From: Microbulbifer sp. MKSA007
GTDB lineage: Bacteria; Pseudomonadota; Gammaproteobacteria; Pseudomonadales; Cellvibrionaceae
Assembly: GCA_032615215.1 (NCBI GenBank)
Contig: CP128431.1
Location: 310,001 to 374,000, forward strand
Direction: 5' to 3'
Length of the DNA stretch: 64,000 nt
The number at the start of each line of letters is the position of its first letter. Positions within the stretch are counted from its first letter, which is position 1. A program made the translations under genes and the position numbers. Below, piece after piece: positions 50,609 to 58,855 of the stretch. A model generated the notes under the pieces. It saw only the letters and a list, made by a program, of their open reading frames with translations. It was not told where the DNA came from and made no database searches.

Positions 50609-51877
50609 ATGACGAGTTGGATCGAGAGTGCGAATGCAGCGCACTGCCATTTCCCAATCCAGAATCTTCCCTACGGTGTGTTTGCCAAAAACGGTGAAGA
50701 GCCACGGTGTGGTGTTGCGATCGGGGACATGGTTGTTGACATGGCTGTGCTGGAATCCGCCGGTCTTCTCAATGCAGGCGGTTCTGCCACTGTCTTCGAC
50801 AAGCCAGCCCTCAATGACTTCATGGGCCTTGGCAAAGCGTCCTGGGACAGCGTGCGCGATCAGCTGACTGCGCTGCTTTCCAAAGATGGCAATGACGCTC
50901 TTTCCGGCAACGATATCCTGAAGGCAAAAGCGCTGGTGCCAATGAGTGCGGCGCAGATGTACCTGCCTTTCGCGGTTTCTGAATACACCGACTTTTACGC
51001 TGGCAAGCAGCATGCCATGAACATTGGTACCATCCTGCGCGGCGCTGAGAATGCACTACCACCAAACTGGTTGCATATCCCAATCGGATACAATGGCCGC
51101 GCCTCAACGGTCGTTGTATCCGGTACAGATATTAAGCGCCCACTGGGCCAGACCAAAGCACCAACCGCTCAGGTACCATCCTTCAAGGCTTGTGCGCGCC
51201 TCGACATTGAGCTGGAAATGGGCGCTGTTGTTGGCACACCAAGCACCATGGGTCAGCCGATCACCGTGCAGGAAGCCGATGACATGATCTTCGGTTACGT
51301 TCTGCTTAACGACTGGTCCGCCCGTGACATTCAGGGCTGGGAATATCAGCCACTTGGTCCGTTTCAGGCAAAAGCATTCGCGACTTCCATCAGCCCATGG
51401 GTTGTCACAAAAGCCGCGCTGGAATCCTTCCGCACCAGCACACCGGAGCGTGAAAAGGAACTTCTGCCTTACCTCAATGAGCCGGGTCCGATGATCTACG
51501 ACATTGAGCTGCAGGCCTATATGCAGCCGGAAGGCGCTGACAAAGCGACTTTGCTCTGCCACACCAACTACAACCGCATGTACTACTCTGCGGCGCAGCA
51601 GCTGACCCACCATGCCATTGGCGGCTGTAAAATGAACACAGGCGACCTGCTCGGCTCTGGCACCATTTCCGGTGCAGACAAGGCTGAGTTTGGTTCCCTT
51701 ATGGAACTCACATGGGGTGGCAAAGAGCCAATCACTCTGGACAGCGGTGAAAGCCGTACGTTCATCGAGGATGGTGACACCCTTACGCTGACAGGCTGGG
51801 CGCAGGGCGATGGTTTCCGCATCGGCTTCGGCGAATGCACCGGCAAAATTCTGCCAGCTCCAGATTTCAAAGCTTAA
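50609..51877 (+). CDS. fahA: Fumarylacetoacetase
   Basis: A 422-residue, full-length fumarylacetoacetase that cleaves fumarylacetoacetate to fumarate and acetoacetate. The SH3-like N domain covers about 1-115. The catalytic domain has S-E-Y-T-D-F-Y-A-G-K-Q-H-A (catalytic His, metal Asp; about 122-134), L-E-M-G-A-V-V-G (about 204) and N-D-W-S-A-R-D-I-Q-G-W-E-Y (about 231), matching the calcium/magnesium site. With divergent maiA it gives the last two steps of the homogentisate route. It heads an operon running to the TRAP genes. Confidence 0.93.
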   Translation: MTSWIESANAAHCHFPIQNLPYGVFAKNGEEPRCGVAIGDMVVDMAVLESAGLLNAGGSATVFDKPALNDFMGLGKASWDSVRDQLTALLSKDGNDALSGNDILKAKALVPMSAAQMYLPFAVSEYTDFYAGKQHAMNIGTILRGAENALPPNWLHIPIGYNGRASTVVVSGTDIKRPLGQTKAPTAQVPSFKACARLDIELEMGAVVGTPSTMGQPITVQEADDMIFGYVLLNDWSARDIQGWEYQPLGPFQAKAFATSISPWVVTKAALESFRTSTPEREKELLPYLNEPGPMIYDIELQAYMQPEGADKATLLCHTNYNRMYYSAAQQLTHHAIGGCKMNTGDLLGSGTISGADKAEFGSLMELTWGGKEPITLDSGESRTFIEDGDTLTLTGWAQGDGFRIGFGECTGKILPAPDFKA

Positions 51878-51892
51878 TTTAGGATAGTGACG

Positions 51893-52843
51893 ATGGCTAA
51901 AGCATTTGCATCCAGTGGCGACATGGAAGCCAAAAAGATCTCCTTCACCGAAGTTGGACGCGATCTGTACGCGTTCACCGCTGAAGGTGATCCAAACACC
52001 GGCGTTATCATTGGTGATGACAGCGTCATGGTGGTTGATGCGCAGGCAACCCCTGTCATGGCTCAACTCGTGGTTGATAAAATCCGCGAAGTCACTGACA
52101 AGCCAATCAAATACGTAACCCTGACCCACTACCACGCTGTGCGCGTGCTGGGCGCTTCCGGTTACGGCGCCTCTGAAATCATTGCCTCTGAAAAGTGTGA
52201 GGGCATGATTTACGAGCGCGGTCAGGAAGACTGGGACTCTGAGTACGGACGTTTCCCGCGCCTGTTCTCTGCAGCGGATTCCATTCCGGGGCTTACATGG
52301 CCAACCATGACCTTCAAAAATCGCATGACCATCAACATGGGCAAGCGCAAGGTTGAGCTGATGCATCTGGGGCGTGCCCACACCGCTGGCGACATCGTTG
52401 CATGGGTTCCAGATGAAGGCGTGATGTTCACCGGTGACATCGTTGAGTACCACTCCGCCTGTTACTGCGGAGACGGTCACTTCAAGGACTGGGGCAACAC
52501 CCTCGACGCGATCAAAGCCTACAATCCAGATGCAATTGCACCAGGCCGTGGTGATGCGCTTGTGGGCAAAGAGATGGTCAACAAAGCCATTGAGAACACC
52601 CGTGACTTTGTTGAGAGCACCTATAAACCAGCCGCCCGCGTGGCAGTACGAGGCGGCACGCTGAAAGAAGCATGGGACGCAGTGCGCGCAGAATGCGATC
52701 CGAAATTCGCTGACTACGCAATCTACGAGCATTGTCTGCCATTCAATGTCGCACGCGCTTTTGACGAAGCCCGCGGCATTGAGACCCCCCGTATCTGGAC
52801 AGCCGAACGCGACCGCGAAATGTGGGCGGCTTTGCAAGGATAA
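51893..52843 (+). CDS. Metallo-beta-lactamase-fold protein with incomplete metal motif
   Basis: A 316-residue MBL-fold protein. The usual H-x-H-x-D-H is here H79-Y-H81-A-V83-R84, so Asp and the last His are replaced. The later H-T-A-G-D (about 162) and F-T-G-D-I-V-E-Y-H remain. One metal site could persist, but a classic di-zinc hydrolase centre is unlikely. ATG 51893 is preferred over GTG 51887. It lies between fahA and the aromatic hydroxylase genes, so a thioesterase, lactonase or ring-product hydrolase role is imaginable, but none is shown. Confidence 0.8.
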   Translation: MAKAFASSGDMEAKKISFTEVGRDLYAFTAEGDPNTGVIIGDDSVMVVDAQATPVMAQLVVDKIREVTDKPIKYVTLTHYHAVRVLGASGYGASEIIASEKCEGMIYERGQEDWDSEYGRFPRLFSAADSIPGLTWPTMTFKNRMTINMGKRKVELMHLGRAHTAGDIVAWVPDEGVMFTGDIVEYHSACYCGDGHFKDWGNTLDAIKAYNPDAIAPGRGDALVGKEMVNKAIENTRDFVESTYKPAARVAVRGGTLKEAWDAVRAECDPKFADYAIYEHCLPFNVARAFDEARGIETPRIWTAERDREMWAALQG

Positions 52844-52849
52844 AGTGAG

Positions 52850-53275
52850 ATGAGCTTGAGTGAAGGATTGGCAATATTAGCGTTTGTGAATGTTGTTGTA
52901 TCAACGATCGTTTGGATGTTGCTGAACTCTTTACTCATGTCGAAGCTACACGAAGATTGGAAGACTTCTGATCGTTCAATCTTCCTATATCCAGCATTGT
53001 TAGCCAAATTTTACGGTCTATTCTTAGTTGGAAGGAGACATCGAGATTTACGTAAATACCTCGGAATTTCAATGATCTGGGGATTGGCATCAGTTGTCAT
53101 TGTGGTGGTCATAATCATGCGTTCACCGGGTGAATGTTCCTACAATGGGGACTCTGAACTGGCCCGCAAAATTGAGGCATTCCGAACAATGGTCTCTGAT
53201 AGCAAATGCGTTGATCTCTCAAAAAACTCCACAACACAGTCCAACTCCCCCTCAACTTTGAGGGAGCGTCGCTAA
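52850..53275 (+). CDS. Small AT-rich membrane protein of unknown function
   Basis: A 141-residue protein with two membrane segments (about 6-27 and 74-90), a basic cytoplasmic stretch (G-R-R-H-R-D-L-R-K), and a soluble tail with two cysteines. I recognise no family. Its codons are far richer in A/T than those of the genes on both sides, and it sits inside an otherwise coherent catabolic operon 6 bases after the MBL gene. This suggests a later insertion. Confidence 0.6.
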   Translation: MSLSEGLAILAFVNVVVSTIVWMLLNSLLMSKLHEDWKTSDRSIFLYPALLAKFYGLFLVGRRHRDLRKYLGISMIWGLASVVIVVVIIMRSPGECSYNGDSELARKIEAFRTMVSDSKCVDLSKNSTTQSNSPSTLRERR

Positions 53276-53311
53276 ATAGCTGTTTCTAAGACGAAACTGG
53301 GAGGTTTTGAC

Positions 53312-54928
53312 TTGAAAAAGATTTTCGAAGTTCCGCTATATCCATATGTCCGGTCACCGGATCAGGATGCGGAAAAGGCAGTGCGCCATAAGGTTGTTGT
53401 GGTGGGAGCGGGCCCGATTGGTCTGGCCGCAGCAATCGAACTGGCCATGCAGGACATTGAAGTTGTTGTTGTCGATGACAACGACAAAGTGAGCTGGGGT
53501 TCTCGCGCGGTTTGTTATGCAAAGCGCCCGCTGGAAATCCTCGACCGCATTGGCTGCGGTGATCAGTTTGTCGACAAAGGCGTTCAGTGGAACGTGGGCA
53601 AGGTGTTCTTCGATGAGCGTCAGGTCTATCAGTTCGACCTGTTGCCAGAAGACGGCCACAAGCGTCCTGCTTTCATCAACCTGCAACAGTATTACTTTGA
53701 AGAGTATCTGGTTGACCGGGTTAAAGAGCTTCAGGCACAGGGCAAGCCAATTGAAATCCGCGGCAACAATAAAGTTGTTTCCGTTGATCAGGGCAGTGAC
53801 TTTGCAACTGTTGAGCTGGAAACACCGGAAGGCAACTACTCCGTTGAAGCGGACTGGGTGATCGCTTGTGACGGTGCAGCCTCTCCAATCCGTGCCATGA
53901 TGGGTCTGGACTTTGTAGGCCGCATCTTTGAAGACAATTTCCTGATCGCCGATGTGGTTATGGAAGCAGACTTCCCGACAGAGCGCTGGTTCTGGTTTGA
54001 TCCGCCATTCAACCGCGGTCAGTCCGCTCTTCTTCATAAGCAGCCAGACAATGTGTGGCGCATCGACCTTCAGCTGGGCTGGGATGTCGACAAGGAAGAA
54101 GAGAAGAAGCCAGAAAACGTTATTCCACGCCTGAAAGCTATGCTGGGTGAGGATGTAAACTTCGAGCTTGAGTGGGTTTCCATCTACACCTTCCAGTGCC
54201 GCCGTATGGAACAGTTCCGCAAAGGCCGCGTGATCTTTGCTGGCGATAGTGCCCACCAGGTGTCTCCGTTTGGTGCCCGTGGTGCAAACTCCGGCCTGCA
54301 GGACACAGACAACCTGATCTGGAAGCTGAAACTGGTAATGGACGGCACGGCCCCAATGAGCCTGCTGGACACCTATGATGAAGAGCGCATTTATGCAGCG
54401 GATGAGAACATTTTAAACTCTTCCCGCTCTACCGACTTCATCACACCAAAATCTGCGATCAGCCGCGTGTTCCGCGATGCTGTTCTGGATCTTTCCGAGG
54501 CTGCTGAATTTGCGCGTCCACTGGTGAACTCCGGTCGTCTGTCCGTACCGGCCACCTACGATGGATCTTCGCTGAACAGCGATGACTGTGCTGGCATGCC
54601 AGTGCGCTCCCGTCCGGGTTCTCCGGCAGCGGATGCACCAACGGCAAATGGCTGGTTGCTGGATCAGCTCGGCAACAAATTCCAGTTGCTGGCAATCAAC
54701 GCGGATGTGCCGGACACTGTAGACGTTGGCGGCATCACCATCTCAGCGCTGCGTGTGAACGCGACAGATGAGATCAGGGATCGTTATCTGGGAGATAAGT
54801 CTTCCGCCGTTTATCTGATGCGCCCGGACCAGCACGTGGCTGCCCGTTGGGAAACCTATGACGGTGCAAACGTTGCGCAGGCTCTGAACCGCGCTATCGG
54901 CATTTTTGAGCAGGAGGCCGCACAATGA
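53312..54928 (+). CDS. FAD-dependent aromatic hydroxylase (MhpA/MhaA-like)
   Basis: A 538-residue group A flavoprotein monooxygenase that hydroxylates a phenolic ring with NAD(P)H and O2. Landmarks: V-V-V-G-A-G-P-I-G-L-A-A-A (about 30-42), I-A-C-D-G-A-A-S-P-I-R (about 186-196) and F-A-G-D-S-A-H-Q-V-S-P-F-G-A-R-G (about 310-325). It starts at TTG 53312 behind GGGAGG. The next gene encodes a 69-residue protein overlapping by 4 bases. From memory, the 3-hydroxyphenylacetate 6-hydroxylase of Pseudomonas putida has just this pair, MhaA with a small coupling protein MhaB, and yields homogentisate. Other phenol or resorcinol hydroxylases remain possible. Confidence 0.85.
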   Translation: MKKIFEVPLYPYVRSPDQDAEKAVRHKVVVVGAGPIGLAAAIELAMQDIEVVVVDDNDKVSWGSRAVCYAKRPLEILDRIGCGDQFVDKGVQWNVGKVFFDERQVYQFDLLPEDGHKRPAFINLQQYYFEEYLVDRVKELQAQGKPIEIRGNNKVVSVDQGSDFATVELETPEGNYSVEADWVIACDGAASPIRAMMGLDFVGRIFEDNFLIADVVMEADFPTERWFWFDPPFNRGQSALLHKQPDNVWRIDLQLGWDVDKEEEKKPENVIPRLKAMLGEDVNFELEWVSIYTFQCRRMEQFRKGRVIFAGDSAHQVSPFGARGANSGLQDTDNLIWKLKLVMDGTAPMSLLDTYDEERIYAADENILNSSRSTDFITPKSAISRVFRDAVLDLSEAAEFARPLVNSGRLSVPATYDGSSLNSDDCAGMPVRSRPGSPAADAPTANGWLLDQLGNKFQLLAINADVPDTVDVGGITISALRVNATDEIRDRYLGDKSSAVYLMRPDQHVAARWETYDGANVAQALNRAIGIFEQEAAQ

Positions 54929-55134
54929 GCCATCTGAATACAAAAGCAAACATCGCCAAACCGGACGAGTTTTATCACGATCTTCTGGTTCTGCATGAAG
55001 GACGCTCTGAGAAGGAAAGCGAAGCGCTCAACGCCAAGCTGGTCCTCATCCTCGCCAATCACATTGGTGATGCAGATGTTCTTCGCGAAGCAATGGACCT
55101 GGCTGCCAACACACAGGGAGGAGGCGAGGCTTAA
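54925..55134 (+). CDS. DUF2783 small protein, possible hydroxylase coupling protein
   Basis: A 69-residue protein of the DUF2783 type (P-D-E-F-Y-H-D-L-L, then L-N-A-K-L-V-L-I-L-A-N-H-I-G-D). It is mostly helical with no cysteines. It overlaps the hydroxylase stop by ATGA, so the two are made together. Size and position match MhaB, the small coupling partner of MhaA; whether MhaB itself is DUF2783 I cannot verify here. Confidence 0.75.
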   Translation: MSHLNTKANIAKPDEFYHDLLVLHEGRSEKESEALNAKLVLILANHIGDADVLREAMDLAANTQGGGEA

Positions 55135-55153
55135 TCGCCTCGGTTAGAGTCTT

Positions 55154-55696
55154 ATGAAAATTGAGCAAATTCACCACGTTGCTTACCGCTGTAAAGACGC
55201 AAAAGAGACTGTTGAGTGGTACACCAAAAACCTCAACATGGACTTTGTGCTGGCGATTGCAGAGGACAAGGTTCCTTCCACGCACGAGCCTGATCCGTAC
55301 ATGCACCTGTTCCTTGATGCAGGTAACGGCAACGTGCTGGCGTTCTTTGAACTGCCAACCAAACCGGAAATGGGCCGCGACGAAAACACTCCAATCTGGG
55401 TGCAGCACATTGCATTCAAGGTGAAGGATCGCGAAACCCTGATCGCTTTCAAGGAAAAGCTGGAAGCAAACGGCATCGACGTGCTGGGCGTGACCGATCA
55501 CTCCATCTTCCATTCCATCTACTTCTTCGATCCAAACGGACACCGCATCGAGCTGGCTTGTCCGGATCCAGCAGAAGAAGAGAAGCTGAAGCGTCTCGAT
55601 GCTGTGAAGTGGGAAATGCTGGAAGAGTGGAGCCGCACCAAGAAAGCGCCAAAACACGCTGACTGGCTGCACGCAAAAGAACTCGGCAAAGTCTAG
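55154..55696 (+). CDS. VOC-family protein (glyoxalase/extradiol-dioxygenase fold)
   Basis: A 180-residue vicinal-oxygen-chelate protein with the usual two beta-alpha-beta-beta-beta modules. Metal-ligand candidates are H in I-H-H-V-A-Y (about 7-8), E in F-F-E-L (about 67), H in W-V-Q-H-I-A-F (about 85) and E in G-H-R-I-E-L-A-C-P (about 134). A charged helical tail follows. It could be a ring-cleaving dioxygenase, a glyoxalase-like isomerase or a hydrolase. Because no homogentisate dioxygenase is seen, a ring-opening role is worth testing. Confidence 0.85.
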   Translation: MKIEQIHHVAYRCKDAKETVEWYTKNLNMDFVLAIAEDKVPSTHEPDPYMHLFLDAGNGNVLAFFELPTKPEMGRDENTPIWVQHIAFKVKDRETLIAFKEKLEANGIDVLGVTDHSIFHSIYFFDPNGHRIELACPDPAEEEKLKRLDAVKWEMLEEWSRTKKAPKHADWLHAKELGKV

Positions 55697-55790
55697 TTTT
55701 TAAAGACGACCTGCCAGAGGGGCGGGGACTGGGAGGTTCCCGTTCTTCATCTGACAAATTGATTTTATTGGCATCTTAAGGGAGGGAGCC

Positions 55791-56840
55791 ATGGAATTCT
55801 TGAAGACGAAAGTTGCTCGCCGCACGCTGCTTGGCATGGCAACAGCTGCCATGTTGGCGCCAACTGCATTTGCAACTGCTGCATACGCTGAAACAAAGCT
55901 GGTTCTTTCCAGCTGGCTGCCACCACGCCACCCGATTGTGGTCAACGCAATCAAGCCGTGGGCGAAAGAAGTTAAAAAAGTTACTAATGGCCGCGTGTCC
56001 GTGCGCGTTCTGGCCAAGCCAGCCGGCGCACCACCAGCACACTTTGACATGGCTGCTGATGGTGTTGTCGACATCACCTACGGCCTGCACTCCTTCACCA
56101 AGGACAACCGCTTCCAGCGTTCCCGTATCGGTCAGTTCTCCTTCCTGGGTGATGACGCTGTTTCCGGTTCCAAAGCATTCTGGGATGTTTACGCAAACGA
56201 TCTGGATGCACAGGCTGAGCACAAAGGCACCAAGGTTCTTGGTCTCTTCGTTCATGGCCCGGGCGTGTTCCATAACAACGTGCGCAAGCTGAACACACCA
56301 GCTGACATCGAAGGCCTGAAGATCCGTGTACCGGGCGGTTACATTGCTGATCTGGCAAGCGATCTGGGCGCGTCTCCGCTGTTCATGCCATCCGGCGAAG
56401 TGTACGAGACCTTGTCTCGCGGCATCATCGACGGCGTGACCTTCACCTATGAAGCTCTGACGGCGTTCAAACTGCTGGATCACGTGAAGTACTCCATGCG
56501 CGTTCCAGGCGGCATCTACAACACCACATGGTTCCTCGTCATGAACGAAGGCAAATGGGGTGAGATCTCCGCTGAAGATCAGGCCGCAATCATGGCGATC
56601 TCCGGCGATGCATTTGCTGAGCGCGTTGGTAAGGCATGGAACGGTGCTGACGAGAAAGCAATCGAGCGCATCAACAAAGCTGGCATCGAAATCTATGATG
56701 CATCTCCTGAAATGGTTGCGGCCATCAAGGAAAAAGCAGCTGCCTATGAGACCGAATGGGCAAAAGCAGTTGCAGAAGACGGCTTTGACGGCGCTGCTGC
56801 TCTCGACAAGTTCCGTAAATCTACAGGCGTAGAAAATTGA
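55791..56840 (+). CDS. TRAP solute-binding protein (DctP type)
   Basis: A 349-residue periplasmic protein. Its leader has R-R-T-L-L-G then a hydrophobic alanine-rich core ending A-Y-A, so it may use Tat or Sec. The core resembles the C4-dicarboxylate/aromatic-acid DctP group, with G-L-K-I-R-V-P-G-G-Y-I (about 173) containing the ligand arginine. It is third in the window. Placement after the hydroxylase and VOC genes suggests that it binds an aromatic or arylacetic acid. Confidence 0.9.
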   Translation: MEFLKTKVARRTLLGMATAAMLAPTAFATAAYAETKLVLSSWLPPRHPIVVNAIKPWAKEVKKVTNGRVSVRVLAKPAGAPPAHFDMAADGVVDITYGLHSFTKDNRFQRSRIGQFSFLGDDAVSGSKAFWDVYANDLDAQAEHKGTKVLGLFVHGPGVFHNNVRKLNTPADIEGLKIRVPGGYIADLASDLGASPLFMPSGEVYETLSRGIIDGVTFTYEALTAFKLLDHVKYSMRVPGGIYNTTWFLVMNEGKWGEISAEDQAAIMAISGDAFAERVGKAWNGADEKAIERINKAGIEIYDASPEMVAAIKEKAAAYETEWAKAVAEDGFDGAAALDKFRKSTGVEN

Positions 56841-57349
56841 TCGGGTCTAACAACAGGTCCGGGGGCGCATCGCGGGTGCGCTCCCTCGCCAACCTCATAG
56901 AGCTTGGCCTTGGAATATGTTGCGCGTTACTCCTCGCGGGTCTGACTGGCCTTACAGTCGTTGATGTGGTTGGCCGTTACTGGTTCAACGCCCCTGTTCG
57001 CGGTGCTTTCGAAATCACCCAGCTGATGCTTGGCGCTCTGGTTTTCGCAGCTCTGCCGCTGACAACCTCTCGTAAAGAACATGTTGAAGTGGACATGATC
57101 TACGGCATGGTTCCACCCGTCATGCAATCAGTGATGAAGGGCATAGCCTGGTCGGTTTCCACCGTCACTCTTGTGATCCTCTCCTGGCGACTGGCAGCTC
57201 ACGCTGAACGCCTGATGGAAGATGGCGCTGTAACCAATGCTCTGGACATTCCATTGGCACCCCTTTCCTGGATCGCTGCTGTCTCTGCGCTGCTGAGCGC
57301 CTGTTACACCTTCGTATTCTTCAAAAAAGCATTCCGCAGAGGTTTTTAA
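56837..57349 (+). CDS. TRAP transporter small permease subunit (DctQ type)
   Basis: A 170-residue DctQ protein with four helices (V-V-G-R-Y-W-F-N-A-P-V-R-G-A-F-E near residue 47 is typical). The probable start is TTG 56837, overlapping the binding-protein stop (TTGA); GTG 56876 would be a shorter alternative. Partner of 57354-58670. Confidence 0.82.
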   Translation: MIGSNNRSGGASRVRSLANLIELGLGICCALLLAGLTGLTVVDVVGRYWFNAPVRGAFEITQLMLGALVFAALPLTTSRKEHVEVDMIYGMVPPVMQSVMKGIAWSVSTVTLVILSWRLAAHAERLMEDGAVTNALDIPLAPLSWIAAVSALLSACYTFVFFKKAFRRGF

Positions 57350-57353
57350 AGTC

Positions 57354-58670
57354 ATGTTTGAGTCCCTTCTCGGCTTTGCAGCTCTGCTCGTCCTCATTTT
57401 CCTGCGCGTGCCAATTGCGTTCGCCATGATCTTTGTCGGCGCCATCGGCTTTGCCTGGATGCGCGGGTGGTCCGCCACATGGTCCGTTGTCAGCACCGTT
57501 GGTTTTGAAACCAGCCTGTCTTACTCGCTTTCCGTTGTTCCGCTGTTCATCCTTATGGGTAACCTGCTCACCATTTCCGGTGTCAGTCACGGCCTTTATG
57601 CTGCTGCAAACCGCCTGCTGGGCGGCGCGCGCGGAGGCCTTGCGATGGCATCAGTTGTGGCGTGTGGTGGGTTTTCTGCGGTTTGTGGATCGTCTTTGGC
57701 AACAGCGGCCACCATGTCCAAAGTAGCCATGCCATCCATGCGCAAATACGGCTACGCGGACAGCCTTGCCTCCGGTTCCATCGCAGCAGGCGGCACCCTT
57801 GGCATTTTGATCCCGCCATCTGTGGTAATGATCATCTATGGCCTGCTGACAGAATCCGACATCGGCAAGCTGTTCATCGCGGGTGTTATTCCGGGCATTC
57901 TGGGACTCTTGCTCTATATCGGCGCCATCTACGTCGCCACGCTACTCAACCCGTCTCTCGCTCCCAAGGCTGAAGGTGTTGAACCGTTCAGCAAAAAGGA
58001 ACAGCTTGGCGTCTTCGCCGTGCTTGGCCTGTTTGCTGTGATCATGGTGGGTATTTACGGTGGCTTCTTCACCCCGACTGAAGCAGCGGGCATCGGCGCT
58101 GGGACGTCCTTCCTGATCGCACTGCTCATGGGCGGCATGACCATAAAAAACCTCTACCACGCCATGCTGGAAAGCGCGCGCACCACGGCCATGATCTTCA
58201 TGATCATTATCGGCGCGGAAGTGTTCTCCAACTTCGTCAACTTTGCAGGCCTGCCGGATACACTGGCAGAATGGGTGCTGGACCTTGAGCTGAACGCCTA
58301 CATGGTGATCCTCGGTATTGTACTCATCTACATCGTGCTGGGCTGTGTGCTGGAAAGCCTCTCCATGATCCTTCTGACCGTGCCGGTGTTCTACCCGCTC
58401 ATCCTTGAGCTGGACTTCGGCCACGAAATGCTGGCGGATCCGGAAGCTGTTCTGATCTGGTTTGCTGTGATCGTTGTGGTGGTGACGGAGATCAGTCTGA
58501 TTTCACCTCCTGTCGGCCTCAACGTGTTCGTCCTGCGCAACGTGCTGCAGGATGTCAAGCTCTCCACCATCTTCAAGGGCGTGTTCCCGTTCTGGGTTTC
58601 CGACCTTGTCCGCCTCGCGCTGCTGATCGCGGTCCCCGGCTTCTCACTCTGGCTTGTTGGAGCCATGTAG
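57354..58670 (+). CDS. TRAP transporter large permease subunit (DctM type)
   Basis: A 438-residue DctM protein with about 12 helices; landmarks are V-P-L-F-I-L-M-G-N-L-L-T (about 62), G-G-F-S-A-V-C-G-S-S-L-A-T-A (about 104) and T-L-G-I-L-I-P-P-S-V-V-M-I-I-Y-G (about 146). It completes the importer of the aromatic cluster and ends the operon, which starts at fahA. Confidence 0.92.
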   Translation: MFESLLGFAALLVLIFLRVPIAFAMIFVGAIGFAWMRGWSATWSVVSTVGFETSLSYSLSVVPLFILMGNLLTISGVSHGLYAAANRLLGGARGGLAMASVVACGGFSAVCGSSLATAATMSKVAMPSMRKYGYADSLASGSIAAGGTLGILIPPSVVMIIYGLLTESDIGKLFIAGVIPGILGLLLYIGAIYVATLLNPSLAPKAEGVEPFSKKEQLGVFAVLGLFAVIMVGIYGGFFTPTEAAGIGAGTSFLIALLMGGMTIKNLYHAMLESARTTAMIFMIIIGAEVFSNFVNFAGLPDTLAEWVLDLELNAYMVILGIVLIYIVLGCVLESLSMILLTVPVFYPLILELDFGHEMLADPEAVLIWFAVIVVVVTEISLISPPVGLNVFVLRNVLQDVKLSTIFKGVFPFWVSDLVRLALLIAVPGFSLWLVGAM

Positions 58671-58695
58671 ATCTGAGGGATCTTTGATCATCACA

Positions 58696-58724
58696 AAGGG
58701 GAGGGCATCAGCTCTCCCTTTTTG
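58696..58724 (+). terminator. Terminator after the third TRAP operon
   Basis: AGGGGAG pairs imperfectly with CTCTCCCT around an 8-base loop, followed by TTTTTG. Confidence 0.6.
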
Positions 58725-58855
58725 CTTTGGGGGCTTAGCGGTTCAAAGAATTTCATCGAACCACTTCACTCATCTCGCATCCTAACAATCCCAAGAACGG
58801 GCAATTAACCCGCAAGGCCCATAGTACCCGCAACCATAATAAGGCTGAGGGTTTC

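Noticed and set aside
51104..52837. 577-codon open frame antisense to fahA and the MBL gene
   Set aside because: The composition is rich in His, Cys, Phe and Trp, typical of the antisense of a high-quality gene, and both plus-strand genes have clear family motifs.
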